A stretch of DNA of 64,000 nt from Cryptomeria japonica (taxonomy: Eukaryota > Streptophyta > Pinopsida > Cupressales > Cupressaceae): assembly GCF_030272615.1 (NCBI RefSeq), contig NC_081406.1, positions 463,536,072 through 463,600,071 of the forward strand. Direction: 5' to 3'. A model generated the notes under the pieces. It searched no databases. It was not told the DNA's origin and was given only the letters and a program-made list of their open reading frames with translations. Below, piece by piece: positions 44,408 to 57,892 of the stretch (position 1 is the first letter of the stretch; each line of letters opens with the position of its first letter). Made by a program: the position numbers and the translations under genes.

Positions 44408-45760
44408 TGTAGATGTATAAAAATGACCATATTCCTAAATGAATGTTTTATGTTCATTCCTCTATTTAGTTAAATCTAATTTAATTAAATTACCTACATT
44501 CTTCTATTTTATTAAGTAAATTATTCAATTTACTTTGTTAAATTCACTTATGTCATTTAATTGAATAAATCATTTTATTCAATTAAACCCTTTCTCTCTA
44601 ATTTTAATTAAATTTATTTTTAATTAATAGTTTACCCCAAATTGAATAAATCTAATTTATTCAATTTCCCAAATTACAACTAAATTGAAATAAAACATTT
44701 TATTTTAATTAAATCCTTTTATTCGTCATCCACTTGCAAAATCCTACATCTCCCACTTGCCTCCTAAACCCCCTTCTAGACTCTTCTAATCACTTCTAAA
44801 TTAGCCTAACCCATCTCCTAAATATTGTCACATCCCTAAGCAAGGGGAAGTCACTTCTCAAACCCTCAAAGTCTTTGAAAACCATTAAAGGCTTCAACAA
44901 CTTAAACCTTGAAAGTCTTCCAAAACCATTAATGGTTAACTCAACCCTCTTACATGGTTAGAGACTTTTTGACTAGCTTAACCCTCATCTAACCCAAGGG
45001 TCTCATCAAGAATTCATTGCTTTGACCATGGTTATCCCTTTAACCCTTGCACAAGAGTTTATCCTTTGGGTAAAAACTTTATCCATTGGATAATCCTAAC
45101 CTAACCATAACCCTTACCACCTAGGGTAACCATGAGGTCTTCTCAGGCATTTAATATTTTGACCCTCCCCTCTCAACTAGTCTTATGTTGAGAATTGTCA
45201 CCATTTCATTGGTGCAAATTGCAAACATGGATTGATAACTTTCAATCCTGACCATTGATAAGCTCCTTCAATCTTGACCATCCATTGCCCTATTTTCACT
45301 ATAAATAGAGCTCTCCTTCCTCCATTTTAAGGATCCATGCAAGCTTTTAGTATCTCATTTATGCTCGTATTTCATCAATACATCTAGTCTCTTTTGTATT
45401 AATAATTAATCTAGAATAACATTTGAGAGTATTTTTCTTTATCAATAGCTTATAACATCAACTAGTATATCATGTTAGGATAGTATTGCTACTAATCTTC
45501 TCACCTTATAATCTAGTTTACTTCGTTTATAGAAGCATGCATAGCTAGGATGCATTTCATGGCAAATTTAATCTAAAGCATCCCTCGTTCTTGCATTTGT
45601 CATCCCTAAGCCACTTTGGTCAGTGATCTAAGAGAAAAGGCATTGGCTTGAGGGACCTTGTGAGATAGAGAACCATGGAACCAACCTTGGGAAGTTGAGT
45701 CATTCTTCATGACTCCATAACTTGCACCAAGAAGTCCTGTGGGTGTGTGAGAAAGCCTCT
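44408..45760 (+). repeat. Tat/Ogre-like LTR, right end uncertain
   Basis: Starts TGTAGATGTATAAAAATGACC. Its central part (44750-45310) aligns block by block with 62790-63365, including CCCCCTTCTAGA, GCACAAGAGTTTATCC and CACTATAAATAGAGC, the last a TATA box (45300-45308) followed by a probable transcription start. An AT-rich palindrome array fills its first 300 bp. No partner LTR, primer-binding site or internal region was recognised, so it may be a solo or truncated LTR; the right boundary is a guess. Confidence 0.6.
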
Positions 45761-47024
45761 TTGAGACCTCTTTTTCACATTTTGAGTTTCATAGACCCTC
45801 TTTTCCCGCACACACCTGTATTAGCCTATGAAAACACTGTCTCCATGAGGATAGTAATGAAGACCAAGTCAAAAATGGATGAAGTGGAGGGAGGCATGTG
45901 TATTAGGGCATGGTTGGAAGTCATAGAAATACCAATAATGGTACACACCTTGCAAAATGGAGACAATATAATTCAAGTAGTTAAAGCCCACAGCAAACAA
46001 ACAAAATTGAGACTTAATCCACCATTGTGGAAAGAGGCATGTGGAGTAGTAATACTCATTGATTGAATGGGGGAATCAATAGCTTCATAAGAATTTCTCA
46101 AGTAGTGAATCCAAAAGTTATTGGAGATGGGATAAGTATGTTGAGTTGATTTGTCAGGTTTGCCAAAAACAGTAGAGAAAACATTCAACAAGAGTCCAAG
46201 AAAAGTCACTTATAAAGGATAGATAGTGGGAAATGTAGAAGCGTGCTATTTGTTGAATGGTGATGTGTGTAACAAACTACATGGGAAAGGAGGAGATTGA
46301 AATGTGGTGCACAACACATGTGATGTAGCAGAAATAATGTGATTGTTTCTTGGGTGTCTATCCTTTCATATTACCTAACTTGCAAAGCTATCTTTTAACC
46401 TGCAATAGACAATGGAAACAGACAAAATGACCACCAAATATGAAATGCACTTTTAATGACACCTTGGGAGGCACAAGCAAGATAAGTGGAGGGTGTTTGG
46501 TGCCTACCAATAAAAATGTCACAAAATCTACAAGTTATTTTTAACAATAGAAGATAGAAATGAGCAAAGATCAACACATTCTAAGTCATGTGAGCTTCAA
46601 TATCCAATGAGAATTGAAATCTTGTAAAGATATGTTTTTGAATAAGTCAATAGATGCGTAGAGGGTTGAATGACCCTTTGTTTAAAAATTTGTCTGTCAG
46701 CAGTATTTTTTGTATAATCAAAACAAAAAAAAAAGAAACGTATTTTGTTGATAGGGCTAAGTGTTGGAATTACATTGATGTCAGAAGAAACTTTTTTTCA
46801 TTGAAAGCACAATCACTTTATATCTTTTGCTAGTGAAAAATGAACACAAAAGCATGCCTATCATATGTTATGAAGAGTGTGTAAATACAATGAAGAACTT
46901 TTTATACATACCTGCAAGGTAGATGAGTTGACAAGGTAGGAAACAACAACTGACTACCCCTCCAAACATGACTCCACATTTGTAGACCTATATATAGACC
47001 ACCTTACATCATGGACTATAACAG

Positions 47025-47026
<2 letters not shown>
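45761..47026. other. Intergenic DNA, no gene recognised
   Basis: An open frame at 45722-46066 (114 codons) begins in the LTR-like region and has no recognisable domain; I do not call it a gene. The rest shows no motif. Confidence 0.45.

Positions 47027-47061
<35 letters not shown>
47027..47061. repeat. (CTTT)n microsatellite
   Basis: Nearly nine uninterrupted CTTT units. Confidence 0.97.
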
Positions 47062-48185
47062 GCAAAGTGATGAGACATGTCTCAACCATATTAGATGAGA
47101 CAAAAGCATGAAAAAATATAAGTAAACTTAAGCTAGGTGTGAATAGGTCAATCCTAAATAGGTGATTATCTAGCTAGATGCATAATGATACTATTTAAAC
47201 TAACATTATTTAGTGGTGAGAACCTACCTTCTTAGTTTTGTAATAAAAGTATTTATTATCGAGTTGATAGATGAGTCATAACAATGATTTAGAGCTCTGT
47301 TAGATAATAGTTTAAGATCAACAAATTCTTGCAAATTGAATGCATCTTGATAAGTTGATGAGTATTATAGTTATTCAATTTCACCTTGACCAATTCATAC
47401 TAGGCACAACTATGGCTAGCATAGTTCAAGTCGAGTTTGTTCATTAGAATAAATATTTACTAAATATTGATGACAAAATGATTTGTTCATAGAGAGTATC
47501 CATGATTTGATTGATTTATTTTGAGTTTAATAACCACCGAATTGTATATAGTTCTAAATGAGAACAAAATAATTTAAAAGTAAATAAATAATTTAAAAAA
47601 TAATTTTGAGAAAATTATTATTATAGCAATTTAAAATATAATATAATACTTAAAATAATAATAAATAATTATTTACCAACAACTAATAAAGAAATAATTA
47701 TTGTTACAAATTAATCTTTAGATATAATTATTATGTAAAAATAAATTAATAAATCCTCATAAATTATAAAAAAAATTAACTAAAGATAACATATAATTTC
47801 TTTTTGATAAATGAACAAACTTTTGGTGTACTACCCCTTTCCATTGATAAAGTAAAATTAAAACTAGTACATTTTGTTACTCTAGTGGAGGGCCAAAATA
47901 TAGGGGATACCCAATCAACACTATCCACCTAGAAAAACAAACTCTTGGAACCGCATGAACGAGGGATAATATATAATTGTTTTATGTTTTATTATTATTA
48001 CATTAAAAAAAATCTTCAATAAAATATAAATAAATAGTATGAACACCAAAATTTTAAATACTTATTTATAATTAAGTATATTACTTATAATAAATCTATT
48101 TAAAGGACATAAGAAATGTAACTACGCATTAATTTTAATAATAAATTATTGATTATTAAAGTAAATATGATGTTTACTTGAAAAT
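47062..48185. other. Very AT-rich intergenic DNA
   Basis: No gene. From about 47560 to 48180 the sequence is almost entirely A and T with short palindromes such as AATAATTATT. Confidence 0.6.
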
Positions 48186-48197
48186 ATTTAAGTAATA

Positions 48198-48890
48198 TTT
48201 TTTTATTTTTTTTTAATAAAAGTGGATTTTTCCACTAAACTTTTTTATTAATATTTTTTTATTTTTTACACAGGATTCAAAGAGCATACTAGAGGTCAGA
48301 ACCCTGGGAAGAAAACCTCAGGTCACAGGTCATAAAATAAACCTATAGTATCTAACGGATCAAGTTATACACCCCACCCAAAACCACATACAAAATGTGG
48401 TCACAACACATATAATATCAATTTTGCATAGAGCCCATATGACAATTTTCCAAAAACACCCATCAGATCATTTTCAAATGTGGACTCCATGGGTGCTATC
48501 AATGGAAGAAGACAAAATTTTCCAAAGCCCTATGCCAAATCCCATGAGCCAAAAACCTTCCTACCAAAAAAGAAAGTATCAAAAAACCTTTGGAAAAACA
48601 CTATTATATCAAATACCATGACCTTGAACTCTTCTCCAAACAATGAACATGAATACTTGAAATGAAAGGGGAAAGCGTGAATAATTATCATTATAAAATT
48701 TTACATCGCCGTTACTCAAGAAAATCATATGACTATTGCTACAAACCTTCCCATACCCAAGAAGGAATTTCCTCAAAACCCACCTCTCGCTGATTAGCAT
48801 TGCTATCAATGGCTAAATTTGCCAAATAATCTGCAATCTTATTAACTTCTCTGTAACAGTGGGATACCAAGAAAGATTCAAACAATTCTA
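48198..48890 (-). mobile_element. 5'-truncated LINE
   Basis: A 693-bp minus-strand insert flanked by a perfect 12-bp TSD ATTTAAGTAATA (48186-48197 and 48891-48902). Its 3' end in plus orientation is a T-rich tail (A-rich on minus) followed by the hairpin GTGGATTTTTCCAC (48222-48235), a form common at plant LINE 3' ends. The other end breaks inside coding sequence, the usual 5' truncation. Confidence 0.82.
48720..48890 (-). pseudogene. LINE RNase H C-terminus
   Basis: The minus strand reads HCYREVNKIADYLANLAIDS followed by EVGFEEIPSWVWEGL, ending in a stop. The R-E-x-N-K-x-A-D-x-L-A block is the C-terminal end of the RNase H domain that closes the ORF2 of many plant L1-type LINEs, with the conserved Asp of the active site in I-A-D. 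Everything N-terminal to it is missing because of 5' truncation. Confidence 0.78.
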
Positions 48891-48902
48891 ATTTAAGTAA
48901 TA

Positions 48903-51900
48903 ATTTTAATTATACTATTTTTTTTTTTTTTATTTCAAAACTATTTTTATTTATTTGGGAGCTATTTTATTGATTTGAGAATTATTGTATTTTACTTTGA
49001 ATGATTTAAAACATATTTTCTTTCATTTATATTGTTTGCATTTGATATTTTACATCTAAAGAATTTTTTTATTTACAAAGTAAAAATAGTATAGATATCT
49101 TAAATACATTTATGAAAAAGATGTTTATAAATATTAAATTTTGAGTCATTCATGTTGAAATTGTTAGTAAAAATACGTGAACAATATCTCTATCTCTAAG
49201 CATATTTTCGATAGATGTATTTAAGATAGCTATACTTATATATTGTGTAGACTTTAAATTATATGATATCAAAGAGTCATGATCATATTATTAAAAACTA
49301 AAAATATAAAATATCTCTTAAACAAACAAAACAAAACAAAACAACTCTAAAGGAAATAAAATAATTCAAAATTAAGAATTTTTTAGAGAAATATATATAA
49401 ACAATTATATTTGTTATAATATACAATACAAATGAATATGTACTATAATAAATATTTATTAAAAATAATTTAATATATTAATATTTATATCAAATTATTA
49501 TTATAATAATAATTAAAATTAATATGAGGGACAACATTTAAGTGAAATGGTGGGGCTTCTTGTTGTAGTACCAACAAATAAGGTTCAAACCTTGTGGGAT
49601 TACTATTTACCACATCAATAATTATGAGGTGGGCTACAAGATTCTTGTATTTAGAATTACCTATAGGATGTGGAATGGATCATTTGCATTATGCTCGACA
49701 ATACATCCTTGGTCTAATTTTCTCTTAAGTTGGAAAATCACGAATTGGATTGAGAAAATCTATGTAAGTAACTTGACCAATTGCAAGACTTTTCATTGAC
49801 GCACATCTATTGCAAAGAAATTAAGGTGGTAAAATTTCAATATAGTCAATGAATAGATTAGGATGGGAAGATGATAGTCTTTAATGGATCCTTGTCCAAG
49901 ACATAGCATTGCTAGAGGACAAGACCATCAAATGATCTATAATGTAGGGATTCACCTAGATTTCCCTAGTCCTTTAACCAATTTTCTACAACACGGGTTT
50001 ATATATAAAATTTGGATGCTATGGAAGTGACGTGCTATTGGCTAACACAATGATTGAAAGCTTGCATATTATATTGAATTGTGTGTTTAATTATGAACAA
50101 AACAAGTTTGAAGAGTAGATCCACAAAGTTTTTGATATCCCATCAAGGTTGCAGAAAGTGCAATCCAAGCTATCATGAATGAGAAATATTTGGCTAATGC
50201 CCACATCCATGATACCACACTCATGGATATTTTCCTCTACAACATCATAATAACTACAAGAGACCTAAAGTGATGAATGAGAAGTTCAAACAAGTACATC
50301 ACACAATTGTTTCAATATGATATACTCAACACCACATCCAATTTAAACTGGGATCTAAAAGAAGAATTTTGGGAGACAAAATTTGTGTCACCAAAAGTTT
50401 AGAAAAAATGAGGACACAAAACAACCAATCATGCTAATGAGGGGTGATAGAACATGGAACAATATGGAGACCTATGCATTTTTTATGAGATACAAAAATA
50501 ATATCTTTGCTTTTGTATAGATATAATGGTTGCAAGAAATATTTGAAGGCCTCAAGATGCACTTTCATGTATTAGGTTGAAAGGACAAAAGCTATGTATT
50601 GTTCTTAACTTTTATTATCATATATTTGGAGCTACCCCCTTAGCAGATTTTCCTTATATATATTAAATATAGTTCATAAAACATTAAAAAAAAAAGTTAA
50701 ATTGTAATGTTAGAGATCAGCCGAGGGTTGCCACTGAAATACTACAAAAAAAAGACTCAGAGTTTATAAAAGAGCTTAAAGTCTCATCTATCTAGCCAAC
50801 TAATACTTCAAAATGGATCCAAACACCTATATCTACTAGGATTGTACATATATTATCCTCCTACTAACATGTCATCAATTGTTCTTACTTTTACTATACT
50901 GGTCTATGTCATGCCATCCCAAAGGGTGATCAATGGTTGAGATGTCTTCATTAGAGTTGACTATCTCAACCACTGAACTTTTCCCTAGTTCAATGTGCTA
51001 CCTTCCTTTGCTTTCCTTGTTTTTCTTTCCTTGGTCTTCATTTCTAATGTCTTTGCCTTTGTCTTGCCTTTCCTTTTCCTCATTGTACTCTTGTATGAAC
51101 TCTCTTAGTACTTGAACAAATGGTTTGTTCTCCTTTGTATAAGCCCATTTGTGTCCATAAATCACTCTAAAGTACTTACCCTTAGTGTGTCATATTCAAG
51201 AAATTTAGTAAACTTTAATTTAGAAATATCCAAAGTCACAATGACCTGCATATCAATATGTAAATAAATGAGTCTCTTGCAAGACTTAGTACAATCCCTT
51301 TTAACACCCTAAAAATTCTCTTTGTTTGTCATAACCCAAATATGCCATAAAATTTTAGTTGAAAAAATTAACCAAAATAAATTGTATTTGCCTACTTGTT
51401 TGCTTTGTTTTGGGAGGACAAGGGCACTTGGGGTGCCCTTGTCTAGAACAAGGCATTATAGTCCCCTTTAAACATGAACTATTTAAGTAGATTAGGGAAC
51501 TTTACCTTATCTATGATTTTTGGTCCATGTGGCTCAATGTGAGCATTAGAGGTTGGCCTAACTGATAATTTACCTAGGGAACCCTATTAAAGACATCCTA
51601 TCAATTCATTTTGGTATCCACATCCACCCCATCATTTGTACATACATTAAGCATTCAAGGCAACATTTCATCCTACCATATCCTTCAAGCATCATAGAGA
51701 AAACCACATCAACAATATTGCATAATAAGGGTTTCAACAATATTTCCCTCTTATGAATCATTGTTAAAAGCTTTTATCCATGGTGATCCATATTTTGTGT
51801 GGTTACATAGTGATACTATTACAACATTGATGGAATATGTAGATCTCATAAGGGCTTTTGTAGACAATATTCATGATACTCTTACTGTAGCATCCTAAAA

Positions 51901-52577
51901 TTACACGCTTGTACAAGTTTGATAGCTTTGGATCCCTACCTTAGCATTTTCACCCCTTGGCCTAGTTGGGACCTGATTATGCTCATGCCCCTCATGAATT
52001 GCATCATTTTTTACTTTTTCTATGCATCTAGCATCTTATCCTAGCCCTAAATAGGGGTGGGACCAGTGTACCACACTTCGTTCCCCCCCTAATTGGGGTG
52101 TTTCTAAAACCCTTTGCCCTATTCAAATTTGGTTGGGATTCCTCTCTCCGTGCCTCCTGATATTGGGAAATTAGCAAGTTTTCTGATGGACAAATATAAA
52201 AGGAGGTTTTCCTCTCTCATTTGCTATCTAACACATCTATCAAGCATCTGACAATCATATAACATCAATAAATCAATCATTCAAGAGAAATTCAACATTA
52301 ATCAGTCTTCCTTAAAGCCTTGGGGAAGTAATAAAGTCAAGAATCAAGCATTGAAGTATACATATTTCATTCTATTTTGTTGAAGACTTCATCAAGTTCT
52401 AATTCTATGTGGAGACAAAAAAGGCTTCACAAGGAGGTATATCACTTGATTTCCAGTCATTATTCAACATCTTTGTCAAAAGGATAATCTTCCATTACAA
52501 CAATTTCAATTATCTTTATCTCAATTTCATGGTTAATTCCAAAATAGGGGTTTGCCCTAAGGCAAGTCCCTATTGCC
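48903..52577. other. Intergenic DNA, no gene recognised
   Basis: AT-rich to 49520, with a short AAAAC run (about 49321-49345). From 49520 to 50560 a few coding-like phrases occur on the plus strand (around 50150-50290) but form no recognisable protein. 50930-51115 and 52409-52606 are chance open frames. Nothing else can be supported. Confidence 0.5.
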
Positions 52578-52745
52578 TGTTGGCAATTGACACTCATCCG
52601 GCTTAATTGTGTTGTCATTGATGGCAACACACACCATTTTGGGTTGGTCACTTAACCGATACTCACCGGTATACATTATTTAGCAACTCGCATTCAAGTC
52701 ATCTGGCACCGATAGTCAAAGGAAACCGGCAAACTAGGAACCAGT
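52578..52745 (+). repeat. LTR of the gag-only family, left fragment
   Basis: Starts TGTTGGCAATTGACACTC, nearly the same as the start of the gag-only element's LTR (TGTTAGCAATTGACACTC), and shares TTGTCATTGATGGCAACA. It is cut by the Tat-like element at 52746. The likely right fragment is 61418-62344. ATTGCC before it and ATTTCC after the right fragment may be a TSD with one mismatch. Confidence 0.7.
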
Positions 52746-53724
52746 TGTAGACACCTAAAATTGTCATGTCTAATTAAATAAATATATTTATTTATTTAAT
52801 TATTTTAGCTTAATTCTTCTATTAATTAAATAAATCTTTATTTATTTAAATTATCCTTTTCTTAAATTAAATAAACATCTTATTTATTTAATTGATCCCA
52901 CTCCTTCTATTAATTAAATAAATATTTATTTATTTAATTAATTCATTAGCCTTTTCCACTCATGACACGTGTCATTTATCTCTCAATTCCTACATTACCT
53001 ACCCTCTTATTATTTTCTTATTTTCTCTACCTACCCTTTAATCCTAGCTGACATTTATCTTTTACACCTCTCAATCTTATCCCTCCATTTCTTATAGTGT
53101 CTTCTATATAAGGAGATGATTCCTTCATTATCAACCCTCGATTACTACCCGACTACTCTACGCTTTTAAACTTTTATATGCGATCAAGCCTACTTGCAAC
53201 CACATTTCCATTCTTTGTTGAGCTCTTGTGCACACATAAAATTTGAGAGCATATATATCAAGCAAGATCAATGGAGATAGGAAGAATGAAGATCGAAACC
53301 CAATTGGACATGTTTTTATGCAAGCTTGGAAGGTCATCAAGAGTGTCCAGTAAAAATTTCAGATTTTTTGGTTCAATTTTGCATTTCATATGATTTTTTT
53401 TATAATTTTTCATAAAAAATTAATTTTTGGAGCAAATTAGCAATTTTTTGGGATTTTCTTACATTTTTGGAAATTTCTTGAAATTTTACAGGTGGTCTTT
53501 TTTGTGATGAATCAGATCTTTGAATTGGTAAAAAGAACACATTGTTGAAGGCCCCTATTTCACAAAGTCTTTTGGATCTAAAATTTACCTAACTTGTGTG
53601 CTTACATGAAGGGGTGATCATTTGAAACAATCCAAACTACTAATAGATCTTTATTGTAGGACCTTGGCAAGGGTTTTTTTATCTTTATTGTGTGCCTTGT
53701 TTTCATATACTAGCAAACACTTCA
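52746..53724 (+). repeat. 5' LTR of Tat-like element
   Basis: The first ~580 bp align with 60814-61417. TATATAAG (53105-53112) is a TATA box. The U3 has an array of A/T palindromes (about 52770-52950). The right end is inferred from the candidate primer-binding site at 53725; only the shared part to about 53325 is certain. Confidence 0.7.
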
Positions 53725-53746
53725 ATTGGTGCACTAAAATTGAACC
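53725..53746 (+). promoter_or_regulatory. Candidate primer-binding site of Tat-like element
   Basis: ATTGGTGCACTAAAATTGAA resembles TTTGGTGAACCCGATGTGAA at 63841, which occupies the same place in another Tat-type element. The tRNA is not identified with certainty. Confidence 0.4.
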
Positions 53747-55073
53747 AGTGACTTTTGTGTCCTGAGCAATAGGCTCTTTTTGTTTAATCTTTAGAGGGCC
53801 TGTCTCCCCGTGTGGTCACTAGGACTACTAGTGAGGAGAGAATGACCCAAGTGGTAGTGAGGAAAACCCACCTCTTCCGAACCACTATAAAAAACTATAT
53901 GCATGGTGAAAACTATGGATAACGTGTGCTGATTAGTTCATACCAACACCATGTCTCCCCATAAACCCATTTGATCAAATTTATTTGATCAGTTGTAGGG
54001 TGTAACGCCTACTGGTTGGGAGCCTTGTGTATTCATAGAGCTGAAAGTGTCGCATGTATGGCCACATGAGCGGATGCCCTTACTAGCACCTTTTTGTTTT
54101 AGAAGCCAAAATCCTTCTAGTTGTTGGGGCAAGAGGTTGGACCTCTGGAGTGGCCCACACACATACAGTTCTTAGTAGAGATACAAAGTTCACCATAGGG
54201 AGTTTTCATGGGGACTGATGCTTGGCTGCCCCAAGAAGTGAGTGCCAAGGGTGGAGCCAGTGGGGTCAATCACCTAAGTATCTACTCTAAATAGTGTAGC
54301 CTCGGGGGAAACCCCATGTGGGATCAACAATTATTATCTCGGCCAACCATAAGAATTGTGCTTGTCTTATTTTGAACTATCAAACATTCAAGACCAAACA
54401 TCAAAACATTGTTTCTTTTGTGTCTTCAAGTGTATGCAAAACATTTTTACATCAAACAATACACTTTTCTTTGAGTCATTTTGACTCTAAACACTTGAAA
54501 ACATTGAGTCTTCATTCACATTGTGTCCTTTTGTCATGAAAAACAATCAGAAAAATTCAGATTTGGTCACAACAAACAACTTCACAAATTGGAAAAATTT
54601 ACAGTCCAACGAACAAGAACAATCCGTTTTGAAATTCTTGAGCTTCCTAAGCTATCTCTTCAAGTTTTCATCTATAATTCAACCTATCTTTGGGTCTCAC
54701 AAAGTCCATCATTGCTTTACACCTTACATTACATTCATGTTTGTCTAAACTTGAGTCAAAAGGTCACTTGCTTGTCCTCATCATACTTTGTCAACACACT
54801 ACATACACCAACATTTTGCTAAGTGGTCCCTCATCAAGGTCTATCACCTTTGGGTCTCATTTGGTCTTACGTAGAGTCAAGGTCAACTTACCTCATCAAG
54901 AGAAACTATCATCTCTTTGGAACTCACACCTACTCTATTACATACATACTTGGTCTTACACTTTAGACATTACAAGTACACCTCAGATTCATTTACATTC
55001 CATCCAAACTCTTGGTCTTCCATACTCTTTCCATTTTCATCTAGTCTCACACATCTTGGTTAATACCTAGTTC
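53747..55073 (+). other. Leader of Tat-like element
   Basis: 1.3 kb of non-coding leader before the first gag ATG. Overlapping open frames at 54318-55070 have low-complexity composition and no domain. The part at 53800-54300 has CCACCTCTTCCGAACCACTA and other blocks that look structured, but no conserved signal can be named. Confidence 0.6.
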
Positions 55074-57259
55074 ATGGTTGAAACCCGTTCCCAAAAATCT
55101 AGGAGAGAAAATAAAGAGGCTCAAGAGTCCACAAACATGAGTTCATATGAGTATGACAATGACATCTTTTTCAATTTTGATCATACTACATTACCTAACA
55201 TGGATGCCTATAGAAACATTCCAAATGTTGAGAACATGGACACTACAAACAATAATGATACACACAATGACAATATGGACAATATTTCAGTACATTTAGC
55301 AGAAGTGGAAGACTCTATTATGGATCCCCATATCAATTGATTGGTTGAGGATATAATGAGGATCAAAGGAGGCCTAATAGTGGAGGCAATAGAGGACCAC
55401 ATATTGTTCCTGAATCACCATCATCTTTGTTTCAAAAACTTGGGGTCCCACATACACATGGTCAACCATATGATACTCACCTTCGCAAACCATTATGGAA
55501 GTCTTATGCAGAAAAGTATGCTCAATCACATTCCAATGTTAAGGACCAACCACCAAAGCAATTGGATATCCAAAGGCATGATAAAAATTTGGACACAAGG
55601 AAACCCCATGTCAAATTTGGGGGCAACACATTAGAACAAACTCATGACATGCCTGTAGAGTATGGTATACATGGACAAAACATATATTCCATTCCTCATC
55701 ATGACTCTATACCAAGTGGTCCATATACGCAACATCACTATAGACTTTCTCCATATGAACATGTGTATGATTGATACCATCCATATATGCAACATGCTCC
55801 TCCTCCACCTAGTGCTTTAGGCTTGGGGTATGGTCCAAGAAGTCGGTCTCCACCTAAGAACAATTTGGAACAACAAATTAAGGACTTACAAAAGAAAATG
55901 GAGGACATAAATACACTGAAGCCAACTTACACAACGAGAGACATATGTCCCTATCCATTTGACAAAATCATTCCAATGCCTCCATTTCCTACACACTTTG
56001 CGACACCTAAGTTTAATAAGTATAGAGGAAAAGGAGATCCTAAGGCACACATAAGATAGTTTTTCACAACTTGCATTGAGGTAGCAGCAGAAGAGACATA
56101 TTTGATGAGATTATTCCCATAGAGCTTAGGCAATCAAGCTATGGAATGGTTCTCCCAACTCCCACCTAGAATTAAGTCATGGGGTGACTTAGAAAAGGCA
56201 TTTATCCAACATTTCTCATACAATATAGAGACAGACATATTAGTCACTACTTTGTGCAACACCAAGCAAAAGGATGGAGAATCTTTTTCATCATTTTTAC
56301 AAAGATGGAGAAATATAGCCAGCAAGTGCTCTTGTGAAATTCCACAAAAACAAATGGTAGAGATGTTCACCTAGAATGTTAACAAAGACATTGGTTATGA
56401 TCTAAGAAAAGCTTGTTTGTCCACCTTTAAGGACGTCATTGAAAAAGGCTTAGAGATAGAAAAGGTCCTGATTGAGAAAGGCATCGTCAAAATATTCAAA
56501 GAAAACAAAGAGGACTATAAAGGAAAAGACAAACCAAGATTTTGGAATAAAAACAAGAACACAGTCAATGATGGTGTTGTTGATGCCAATATAGTACGAC
56601 CCAAAATCATTTTTTCAGGATCAAGCTCTACAAACAATCAAGTGAATACTCAAACAACTTCCAAATCATGAAGGAAGTACACCCCATTGGGAGAACCTCT
56701 TCAGTTGGCTTTCAAGAAGCTAGCGGCAAACAAAATAATAACAATCCTAGATCTGCCTCCATATCAGCCAAAGGTTAAACCAAATTGGTGGAATGATGAT
56801 GAATATTGTGAATTTCATAAGAGAAAAGGTCATAAAACAGGAAATTGTTATCGACTGAAGAACATCATACAAGATCTTATTGATAGAGGTGACATTGAGA
56901 TTCAAGGACACTCATCCAATCAAGAACATGAAATGTTAAAAGAACCATTTCCAAAACATAACAAGGGAAAAGCTAAAGCCACAGATGACCAAACCAACTA
57001 TACCAGAGCATCTTATAACTATGATTCAACTATTAAGCACATTTTGATGGACAATTATGTCTCTACCATTATCATCAAGAACAAAATGCCTGAGAATTAT
57101 ACACAAAGGCCCAAGATTGTCTTAAAAGGCATTGGATCTTCTTCCGAACCTACCTTTGAATGTAATTTCACAGCTCATCGAGGTAAATTCACCTTGCAAG
57201 GTGCTCCAGCTAAAAACATTGTTTCCTCATCAGCCAAACCTGAGTATGAACTTATATAA
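55074..57259 (+). pseudogene. gag: Tat/Ogre-type gag
   Basis: ATG at 55074 (MVETRSQKSRRENK) starts in one frame; after a frameshift near 55340-55390 the rest reads in another frame to the protease. A Pro/His-rich segment (55430-55830) precedes a short coiled coil (NLEQQIKDLQKKMEDI) and the capsid block: PPRIKSWGDLEKAFIQHFSY, then TKQKDGESFSSFLQRWRNIA, the Retrotrans_gag signature in its Tat/Ogre form. YCEFHKRKGHKTGNCYRLKN (about 56805-56865) is the atypical Cys/His finger of that group and is intact. Stops lie at 55772, 56057, 56120, 56372, 56669 and 57257. Confidence 0.82.
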
Positions 57260-57892
57260 CAGCTAGGGAAGACACCCGTGCTTATCTCCATCCTCGAGCT
57301 TTTACATATATCCCCTGCACATAAAGCCATTCTTGACCAAACTGTAAGAGACACTTTCATCCCCATTGATTTGAAGATGGACTAGTTTCAAGCCATGGTA
57401 GGATACCTTTCTATTCCACACTCCCTTACATTTACAGAAGCTAACGATGCCTCCATGAGCCAGCCACATAATGCACCTTTACACATTGAAGCCTTCCTAC
57501 ACAAGTACCAAATAAAATGAGTCCCGATAGATGGAGGAGCAGGTCTGAACATTTGTACTTTGAACACAATAATACAGTTGGGATATTCGGACAAAGTTGT
57601 GAATGCTACAAATAAAATTACCATCAAAGCATATGATTACGAAGAGCATTCATCTAAAGGCACAATCACCTTACCTCTTAGAGTTGGGCTAGTTACAAAG
57701 GATGTGGTTTGTAAATTACTAGACCTGGATCTCACATACAACATATTGCTAGGACATCCTTGGATCCATGAAATGAGGGAAATCCTATCTACATACCACC
57801 AATGCATTAAGTTTCCTCTCAATGGAGTTGAAATAACAGTTAATGGTGATCCTAATCCATTTATATATTGCAATAACCTGCGACATAGATAA
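57260..57892 (+). pseudogene. Tat-type aspartic protease
   Basis: In the same frame as gag. VPIDGGAGLNICTLNTI carries the active-site triad as Asp-Gly-Gly (usual D-S/G/T-G), and LTYNILLGHPWIHEM is the C-terminal motif (LLGRPWI in relatives). It is of normal retropepsin length. TAG at 57382, TGA at 57518 and TAA at 57890 break the frame around it. The domain itself is well conserved, which is unusual for an element without polymerase and suggests recent loss of pol or selection within the family. Confidence 0.78.

Noticed and set aside
45722-46066. 114-codon open frame with ordinary composition
   Set aside because: No domain, no neighbours, no clear promoter or splice signals; begins in LTR-like DNA. 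Likely chance.
53747-53760. CCAGT-like repeats considered as a TSD for the Tat-like element
   Set aside because: The copy lies inside the element's leader, not outside the 3' LTR; no TSD could be supported.
54318-55070. Overlapping open frames of 73-126 codons before gag
   Set aside because: Low-complexity leader sequence of the Tat-like element, no domain; frames overlap each other.
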